Under the pieces are notes generated by a model that was not told the origin of the DNA, made no database searches, and saw nothing but the letters and a program-made list of their open reading frames with translations. A program made the translations under genes and the position numbers. 64,000 nt of DNA from Chrysogorgia sp. JL179-B06 (lineage: Eukaryota; Cnidaria; Anthozoa; Scleralcyonacea; Chrysogorgiidae): positions 964,501-1,028,500 of the forward strand of contig JAYKKM010000144.1 in the NCBI GenBank assembly GCA_035772405.1, in the 5' to 3' direction. Shown here piece after piece: positions 56,700 to 64,000 of this stretch (position 1 is the first letter of the stretch; each line of letters begins with the position of its first letter).

Positions 56700-57150
56700 A
56701 TTAAAAAATATTTACAATAGGAGAAAGTTAAAAACAAATTATACTAAAACATTTAATCTTACAATAGCTTTATTCTTCAAATACATTTTAATTTTAGTCT
56801 TAAAAAACATTAAACATCGTAGAATTCTTTGCAGTACAGTAGAAGGTAAAATGTTGAATAATTTAGATGCACTGTCTTGGAAGGTGCCTGAATCTAAGGG
56901 TACTTTTGAATTTATTTCTGTTGATGATCGTAGTGTCCATTCAAGATTATGAATGTCTAGTTTAAGGTATGACGGCCAATTATTAAAGTACAAGGCTTTA
57001 AAAACAGTGTGTAATAAATGATTTTCTCTGCGTTCATTTATGGGCAGCCATCCAAGCTTGAGTACGTCGAGCATGTTCGCATAGCGTCCTAGGACGAAAC
57101 CAGCAGCAGCTGATGTACTGCACACGCTTTAAGCGCTTTAAAAGCTATTC
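56700..57150 (-). mobile_element. CR1-like LINE C-terminal fragment
   Basis: The minus-strand frame 57125-56739 contains VLKLGWLPINERRENHLLH, FKALYFNNWPSYL and a FNILPSTV segment, the ORF2 C-terminus. It is immediately preceded on the same strand by sequence without RT motifs. Interval 56406-56699 holds nothing recognised. Confidence 0.75.
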
Positions 57151-57690
57151 CGGGATAGGATGACTAACAATATCATTGTAATATCAATTTCCAATATCAA
57201 TTTCCAAGGCACTGAAGGAGTAATATGAGTATAATGAACACTAGATTTTGTCTGTTTTAAGACTAAAACGTTTTGGGATTTTTATTATTTTTGGCCATGC
57301 CAGGCCAATTGAAATTTATAGCGAAAACTACTGCATATGTAGTTCTCAATTGACTTTACCGAAAGACATTGCGATTTGCATGTTTAACCACAATTCTTTG
57401 CATGCAGAAAATATTGTATTTTGCTTTATCATCAGTATTCAAAAACATTAACGTTGTAGAAAGGAAGCTATTGCCTATGTTTACACAACGAACATGAACT
57501 GATTTAAAGTCGCAAAGCATTATAGTTAAATGTGCAGCCACAATCTTTTTAAATATCGTCAATTATCGTGGATTTTCTCTAATTAAATACTTTATTTTAT
57601 ACCGTGAAAATTGTACCAAGTTTGTGTATTTCGGGCGCATGTGACTTCAGTGAAGTTTTATGTGTGATGAAAAGTAAAACAAAATTTTGG
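57151..57690. other. No gene recognised
   Basis: AT-rich sequence. The frame at 57248-57451 has no recognisable features. Confidence 0.5.
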
Positions 57691-57699
57691 AAATATTTT

Positions 57700-57965
57700 C
57701 TTTATTTGACAAGATAATTTTTCTTAATTTAAAAAATGTTCTTCCCAAGAAAATGTATGGGACAAAAATGGGTGTGTATGGGACAAAAAGTAAAACAAAT
57801 CTTGGTAAAATTTCTTAATTTAAGAAAAAATATCTTATTGACAAATTCTTATCAAGAAAAATTATCTGTATGGGACAAGATAATATGTCTTATTTAAAGA
57901 TATATTATCTTAAAACAAGTTTTTTTCTTAAAATATGAATTTCATTTTTTGCAATGTAATATGGT
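57700..57965. repeat. Palindromic-unit array D (CTTAATTTAAGA type)
   Basis: Units such as TTTCTTAATTTAAGAAAAAA and TTATCTTAAAACAAG, with TATGGGACAA(A/G) recurring three times, read similarly on both strands. The right end is TTTTTTGCAATGTAA, similar to the CAGTGTA ends of arrays A and C. Confidence 0.55.
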
Positions 57966-58139
57966 TTTTCCTTTGATAACTGGTCCCACTAGAATTACTT
58001 CAAATACTACCACTTTATAGATAATATATTTACAAATAATTTAGTAAACTGTTCCTTTAGTGCTTTATTGATTTCTGATATTTCCGATAATTTGACAAAT
58101 ATTTTTTTTTTTGGTTTTAGGGATGTAAAAATACTTTGT

Positions 58140-59800
58140 TGTGGTGTGGAGATGACAACTCCCAACCACCAGCTCCAAGGTTGGGGCAAGGTTGCGGATA
58201 GGAGAACGGCCTCTATATATACAATTTGTCGGACAAAATCACGGCTTGCCCTTTGACAAGGCATAGAACCAGGTAGCCACCTGAACAGGGTTTAATTACG
58301 TTAAAGACATCGGCAGCAGGATGTCGGAATTAGATGAATGCAGTATCAAGCAGACCTGATAACTGGATTTATGCTAAACGGATGTTTTGCAGATGATCAA
58401 TGAACAGACAATGGAGAAAACCCAACCATTCCGAGTCAGAAGGAAACTGCGACTGAGGGAGAAGATGCGCCCCCCGTTATCTAACCAGCAACCGAAAAAA
58501 CAATCATGAAATCAAACTCTACTGCACCAAGTGTGAAGGGTAAAAGACCCTTGCACAAACTCAGAGGAATCTGCAAGTTCTTCACGAACCTATGACGATT
58601 TCTCCTAAAATCAGCAAGGGAGGGATGAATCCGATGGCAGTAACCAACAGGAGAAACTACTGGGTTGTAGGCATCATCTGAATGTAGCAACCATATACAT
58701 GTAAGAACAATTCGACTTGATAGTAAACGTCAAGAACTTGTAAACAATTGCAAAAGCAAATCGATATCAATACTTCGTATAGTAGACCACAAAATTGTAC
58801 ACGAGGACGACGAAGATCCTGTATTATGCCAGCCTTACGGGAATTACATGTTAATCACCACATCTGAATGGAGAAATGCTAATAACTGCTGCTGGAGGTG
58901 TCGGTCTATTGATCAACAGAAAAGCTGAAGGCGCACTGGCAGAGGTTAAGTCATGGAACGAATAAATATTAGTTGCCCACTTCCTCCCAGCACTAACAGC
59001 AATAAGTGGACAATTATACACTACTCTCCTGCGTAATGTAGTGATTGCGCTGAGGAGCATTACAAAAATCCACTCGCAGCAATAAAACCAAGGTGATGCC
59101 TTTCAACCAGGAAATGCCTGTTTGTTTCACTACTCGAAGCGGAAAAATGTTAGAAGTGGTTGAAATTTAAAATAACTATCCTGGATGGAAAGCTCCGAGA
59201 AAGACTTTGAAGTACGCAAAGCTTTAGCCTGGTCGGTAGCTGCCACAAGTTGAAAAAGATCTGGAATTAAACACTCACACGCAAGATCAAAGTGAGATTA
59301 TTCATGAATCTGTGCTACTGTATGGGAGCGAATCATGGAACCTTACCAAGTCTTTGGAAAAGCAGTTAAACGGATGCTATACAAGAATGTTACGAATGTG
59401 TTTGAACATTTGCTGGAAGCAAAAACTTACCAACCACCAACTATACCAAGAATTGCAAACAAGACTGGTGAGCGAAGAATGAACTGCATTCGACATCTCG
59501 TGCTTACTGCATCATCACCCGTGCTCAGCTGGCAACCAACAAAGGGCAAAAGGAGTAGGGATAGATTTGCAATTAACTGCATAGATTAACTACGTAGATT
59601 ACGTAGAGACACTGATAATCTGGAAGATGTGATGGAAATTCGAACGGCGATGCAGGATAGGACGCAATGGAGGGAGCAATCTAGATTGGCTTGAGCGAGA
59701 GCTCGAATAGACTTGGATCAAATCCGTCTCTCCAAAAGGTTGGCGGATTTGGGAGCGGCTGAGGGTTTGCGGAAGAACGCGAGGGGAGCAGAGGAGAGAC
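58140..59800 (+). mobile_element. Decayed LINE with APE endonuclease remnant
   Basis: A 5' region from about 58140, then EN-like sequence in broken frames at 58660-58920: LDSKRQELVNNCKSKS, VDHKIVHEDDEDPVL, CQPYGNYMLITTSEWRN. An internal deletion removes the RT. From about 59170 the C-terminus follows: SEKDFEVRKALAWS, a LLYGSESWNLT-type stretch, YTRMLRMC-like words, ending near LDQIRLSKRLADLGAAEG (about 59711-59765). Confidence 0.65.
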
Positions 59801-60044
59801 ACACTTGGTCCACCTGCAGCGTTTTGAATCTAATTATCATAATTTATACAATTTTGGTGGGAAAGATGATTGACGTTTATATTGAAGCGACAATGTCGAT
59901 TTCATTACCTAATAAAAATCTAAGAAAACCTAATTATCCATAACTAATACCGTCGTTAAACAAATTCATCTTCGGATATATTAAAGTACGCAAACTATAT
60001 CACCGATTGAAATGAACACTGAACAGACACACCTTCGACCCGCC

Positions 60045-60202
60045 TTCCACACGCCTCCGACCCCAAAACAGGTTGGTAAATCTTGGCTCGCTGCAGGTGA
60101 ACCAAGTCCGTCTCTTACTCCCCTTGCGGTCTTCCCCAATACATCAGCCGCTTCAGAATCCCCCAAACGTTTGGAGAGGCGGACTTGATCCAAGTCTAGA
60201 GC
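60045..60202 (-). mobile_element. Inverted copy of the same LINE 3' end
   Basis: The minus strand reads MDQVRLSKRLGDSEAADVLG, matching the plus-strand end at 59713-59770. The two 3' ends face each other across about 240 bases. Its upstream side is interrupted by the hAT-like element. Confidence 0.7.
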
Positions 60203-61416
60203 AGGGCCTCAGGGCCCGAAATTTTTAGGAGCCCAAAAAATAATCAACATTCATAAGTCATTCAGTAAATTCAAACAAATATTTACCATATCGTATAATC
60301 AGCGCACGCGATTTCTATAATCACCTCACGTATTTATACTAAAATTCTATATTGATTTTTCGGTAAATTACGTAACTGAACTGAACAGACGCGAGCATGA
60401 GAATAGTCACTGTTTTCAGAATGTTCAAAATCACTGTTTTCGTAACGCATGTTTTATATTAAAGTTAGAATAGAAAATAGCCTAAAATGGCCTCCTGGCC
60501 ATCTAAAAATTCAAAATTTTCTCGTAACAACATAAGAACGTATTCCTTTTGTCCTTGACGGGAAAATGCGCCGTCTTTTGTTTTTAATTATTGCAAGCGA
60601 CGAGCGTCGACCTTACAGTCCATCTTTTTAAATTTAGCGTTAATAAATGTTTTCCTGTGGATGGTTACAAATTAATATATTAAAGTCTAATTTGAACAAA
60701 ATTTACATGTTAAATATAATAAAATGTGCCATTGAAAACATGTTTTAAAACTTTTAAGATTTTGCTTAAAGTGCCTATCACCCAAAACTTTTTATTGTCT
60801 TATTTGCAAGAACTTTTAAAATGATAAAGTAACTTCTATTGAAGATTATCGTTTCTTCGCTTTCTTTTTGAGATATTTCAATTTGTTTGATATGCAAATG
60901 CCTGAAAATACCTCGAAGTACGTCACACATGCATAATGAGTTATCAGAGAATGTTATGTATCTTTGCGTTCATCAAATAAAAACACTAAAGTGTGAATAA
61001 CACGTGTGCGTGTTTCTCCCACAATACCAAACTTCACGATTTTTAAGGATTTCGTTCGAGAATGAAAGAGATACATAACATTCTCGGATAAGTCATTATG
61101 CAGGTGTGACGTACTTCGAGGCATTTTCAGGCATTTGCATATCAAACAAACTGAAATATCTCAAAAAGAAAGCAAAGAAACGAAAATCTTCAATAGAAGT
61201 TACTTTATCATTTTAAAAGTTCTTGCAAATAAGACAATAAAACGTTTTGGGTGATATGCACTTTAAAAGTGTTGTCAGAATAGACGAAATGCGACCTCGG
61301 ACACATCAATTTCAAAAATTTTCAAAGGGAGGACACCCCTCCTACAGTCTACAGACGCCGACCCATAACAAGGGCCCTAAATTTTCTAGTGCCCAGGGCC
61401 TCACCCGGTCTAGAGC
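60195..61416. mobile_element. hAT-like element with 8-9-bp target duplication
   Basis: TCTAGAGC (or GTCTAGAGC) flanks 60203-61408 on both sides. Ends AGGGCCTCAGGGCCCGAAAT and GGGCCCTAAATTTTCTAGTG to CAGGGCCTCACCCG are imperfect inverted repeats. No transposase frame. It carries a nested MITE. The class rests on target-site length. Confidence 0.45.
60766..61266. mobile_element. MITE with long inverted repeats and TTAA
   Basis: 60770-61262, arms of about 185 bases (AAGTGCCTATCACCCAAAA at the left end, complement at the right), flanked by TTAA. About the same length as the AGGGACACTCC family but with different ends. Confidence 0.85.
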
Positions 61417-61689
61417 GGACTAAGTAAGTAAGTAAGTGTGCCCGATGAAGGCAACCAATTACCATTCAGATTATCAGCATAAAATAAATTATCCCATTGT
61501 TTCCATGTATATAAATGGTTTTAAACTGTATTTTTAATTTATTAAATAGTAACACTATTGTTTTATTTATTTTATTGAAATAATAATACTCACTTATATG
61601 ACTTCTGTCTATATAAAAAGAAAACGAACGAATGTTAATAATTTTCATTGCTGGCAACACACTCATTAACAGAACTAAAACTTACAATG
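61417..61689. other. (TAAG)n then no recognised feature
   Basis: Four TAAG units at about 61420-61436, then AT-rich sequence. Confidence 0.5.
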
Positions 61690-61915
61690 AGACAAGCAAA
61701 AAACTATTGTTTCTCAGAACTTTGGGAAAATAAAATGGAGCATTATACCATTTTAAATATTTACACAAGCCATATATTTACAGGAGTGATAGCTGTAGGC
61801 TTCGGAGGCAGTGTAGAGGCTTGGTAGGCAGTGTAGGAAAAACAAATGAAATACTCTAAAAGCTTGATGTATTGCTGAAATAGTATGTAGGAGATCTAAC
61901 AAGGCCCTTTTAGAA
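61690..61915. repeat. Dispersed repeat, also at 1485-1710
   Basis: Second copy of the repeat described there, in the same orientation. Confidence 0.6.
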
Positions 61916-62084
61916 TGAAAAGTTATGGAAGATATAGTTAGAAGAATGGCAATTAACATTTACTAGTTCACCCTTAACAGTTGTCAGTAGGCATGTTTAT
62001 GCTAATAGTTACACTCAGATAATATGAGCGGCCGTATTGTATATCTGATCCAACACGGATCATGTTAGACTTGCTCCAAGTCTG

Positions 62085-62285
62085 CCTCTTGGTGTTTCGA
62101 GACGGGTTTATTTCGAGACGGGTTTGTTTCGAGACGGGTTTATGTTTATTTGAGACGGGTTTGTTTCGAGACGGGTTTATGTTTATTTGAGACGGGTTTG
62201 TTTCGAGACGGGTCATTATGTTTATTTCGAGACGGGTGTGTTTCGATACGGGTTTATGTTTATTTGAGACGGGTTTAGAGAAAAC
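62085..62285. repeat. GAGACGGGTTTGTTTC minisatellite
   Basis: About ten units of GAGACGGGTTT separated by GTTTC or ATGTTTATTT. The peptides it encodes on either strand (NPSRNKP type) are artefacts. Confidence 0.9.
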
Positions 62286-62289
62286 TGGC

Positions 62290-62700
62290 GATCGAGCGAG
62301 CTGGAGAAAACCCGCGGGCGAGAAAATGGGGAGGGGAGAGGCAGACTTGTTTCCCTTGCAGCGCCCTGATTTTTCAACCGGAGGTGGGCCTATTGCTCCT
62401 TCGGAATTGACATCACATGAAAGTCAGGCTGGCAATCATAGTGAAGTGCATAGAGCGAAGGAGAATACCCCAAAATGCGGATCAATAAAAGATGTTATTA
62501 TTTTCCGAGCCAATAAATGCGGTTATAGCACGGTAAGAGATCAACAGAGGAAAGTTGCCTAGTAGGCATATATCTCTCCGGACGTGATGTTTTCATGTCT
62601 GCCCCAACGGGATCTGGTAAAAGTTTTACCTTTGAAATTGCCCCTTACGCCTCCGATTTTATGTCAAGCGAGCAAAACACAATAGTGGAAGAAAAGAAAT
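62290..62700 (+). pseudogene. RecQ-like SF2 helicase fragment
   Basis: Frames around 62490-62700 include a DQQRK segment and then SGRDVFMSAPTGSGKSFTF with a following EIAPYASDF. This is the motif I (Walker A, GSGKS) region of RecQ-type superfamily 2 helicases. A stop and frameshift separate the Q-motif-like part (ends 62562) from motif I (62595 on), and nothing downstream resembles motifs II-VI. It is a fragment or an exon of a decayed copy. Confidence 0.5.
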
Positions 62701-63265
62701 ATATCGGAAGGCAACATAAAACTTATAATTGGAACTCCCGAACTCTGGATCTTTCTCAGTCGTACAAGTTGAAGCTGTTTCTGTTGAGCTAGAAATTCGT
62801 ATGGTAAGGTTTTTCATTGCCGCAGTCGCTCTCAAATAATGATTTCCTTGCCACGGGTTCGCAATCTTGGGCGTTGTCATGGTCATATAAATATGATATT
62901 CCCATGCGCTTTGTATAATTTATGCGGTAGATCTTTCACTCAACAGTTTCGTCTTCGTAGACGCAAATCTTTCTGACCGCCACTATCTTCTTAACGTTTC
63001 AATTCGATCATAGCTGTGGCGACAGATTATTTCTGTAAAGAGCAATGTTTTAGTCATGTTCTATGGCGAAAAAAGCTCTAAACTTAAACAAACTTTAGTT
63101 TTTTCGGACCATCGGATGGACCAAATAGCTTCATTCGAATGTCGGTTTTCACAATTGATGCATGGCACAGAATACAGATCTTATTTTTGGAACTTGGCGA
63201 AATATCTAAGCGAGAATCACAGGCTTCCCAAGCTCGCGGCACATTTATTATTATTGACTCTTTAT
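62701..63265. other. No gene recognised
   Basis: The frame at 63056-63292 (KLKQTLVFSDHRMDQIASFE) looks partly coding, but I cannot assign it. Confidence 0.35.
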
Positions 63266-63560
63266 TTACGATCTATTTTAATGGACTTGTAACGGGGAAT
63301 TCATTCGATTTCGTTAAATCTGTGTAATTTAGTGTGAAATCTGGCGCATTTGTACCCTGGGTATCGGTTGCCGTCACTTTTATTATGATGTTTGAGTAAT
63401 TTATGTACGATCTATTTTAATGGACTTGCAACGGGAATCATTCGATTTCGTTAAAATGCTAGAATATTGCCATAAATTACGAAATAAAATTCACTTTATT
63501 TCTTATGAAGTCGTAGTTGTCGTTTCTGTGTAATTTAGTGTGAAATCTGGCGCAAGCGAG
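63266..63560. repeat. Interrupted direct repeat
   Basis: ACGATCTATTTTAATGGACT to CATTCGATTTCGTTAAA occurs at 63268-63316 and 63409-63455, and TGTGTAATTTAGTGTGAAAT occurs at 63321 and 63529. A duplication with an extra insertion in the second copy. Confidence 0.7.
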
Positions 63561-63684
63561 TTCGGTATCTGGCCATGTTGTTTAAGGCAGGAGACTGCCG
63601 CTCACGAAGCCCACGTATCGACTCCACAAATCGTTCTCTAGGAGCCGCTTTACGCACCCAATCGCGAAGAAAACAACAAATCAA

Positions 63685-64000
63685 TAAAGTACAATAAATT
63701 TCCAATCAGATACTTCGTCCTCAGCAATCGATACACAGATTTAGTAAGATAAAATTCCAATATAATTCAGTTGTTTGACGATCTGCCATCCGTGACCACA
63801 GGAACTGCAATACGGTCTCGCGAGTTCAAATGAAAGCGTCCGAATTGACCAATGAGAATTGAGCTTGATATTTGAACTCGCGAGGGTTCAACCTGTGGTC
63901 ACGTATGGCAGATCGTCAAACAACTGAATTATATTGGAATTTTATCTTACTAAATCTGTGTATCGATTGCTGAGGACGAAGTATCTGATTGGAAATTTAT
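63685..64000. mobile_element. Fold-back element, cut by the window end
   Basis: About 63689-63820 is nearly the exact reverse complement of 63868-64000 (TAAATTTCCAATCAGATACT to GTGACCACAGG). The spacer is about 50 bases and carries GAACTCGCGAG. The right end is outside the window. Confidence 0.85.

Noticed and set aside
61974..62216. NPSRNKPVS repeat peptide
   Set aside because: Direct product of the GAGACGGGTTT minisatellite; no flanking coding sequence.

Overview
The window looks like AT-rich nuclear DNA from an animal, most plausibly a cnidarian or another early-branching marine invertebrate. The evidence is spliced exons of an extracellular MAM/EGF protein, several LINE clades (APE-endonuclease CR1/Jockey-like, and a restriction-like-endonuclease R2/NeSL-like family), hammerhead-ribozyme-like repeats of the kind found with Penelope-like elements, tRNA-derived SINEs and long (TA)n tracts. 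The species assignment is inference.

Host gene content is thin. Four exons on the minus strand (44577-44705, 18565-18809, 3193-3304, 611-733) have compatible splice phases and encode one MAM domain followed by a calcium-binding EGF domain. Most of the window is therefore intron of one large gene: introns of about 26, 15 and 2.5 kb. Nested on the plus strand are the last two exons of an unidentified gene (10678-10760, 10928-11215) and an uninterrupted ORF with two GRF zinc fingers (19461-19961).

The introns and the right part are packed with mobile DNA. There are LINE fragments at 3.4-5.7, 14.9-15.7, 17.05-18.3, 41.7-42.3, 44.9-48.4, 49.0-50.0, 51.3-53.8, 56.1-57.15 and 58.1-60.2 kb. There are TTAA-flanked MITEs, a Mutator-like element with an 11-bp target duplication, a hAT-like element, two tRNA-derived SINE families, palindromic minisatellites and eight (TA)n tracts. 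Nesting is common, for example a MITE inside a reverse transcriptase.

The most unusual region is 25.3-41.75 kb. A 4.66-kb block occurs three times head to tail (25321-39315), nearly identical, with the same 10-nt filler at both internal junctions. The block carries several genes on both strands that I cannot assign to a family, a TATA box with a spliced leader, and an 11-bp-stem/9-nt-loop hairpin. To its right, unique sequence extends the same element: an acidic proline-rich pseudogene and a TATA-driven ORF resembling the N-terminal endonuclease domain of rolling-circle (CRESS/HUH) Rep proteins, cut by a LINE insertion. A strongly diverged relative of one of its proteins lies at 0.86-1.48 kb. 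I read this as an endogenous, decayed virus-like element family. Stops shared by all three copies show that decay preceded triplication.
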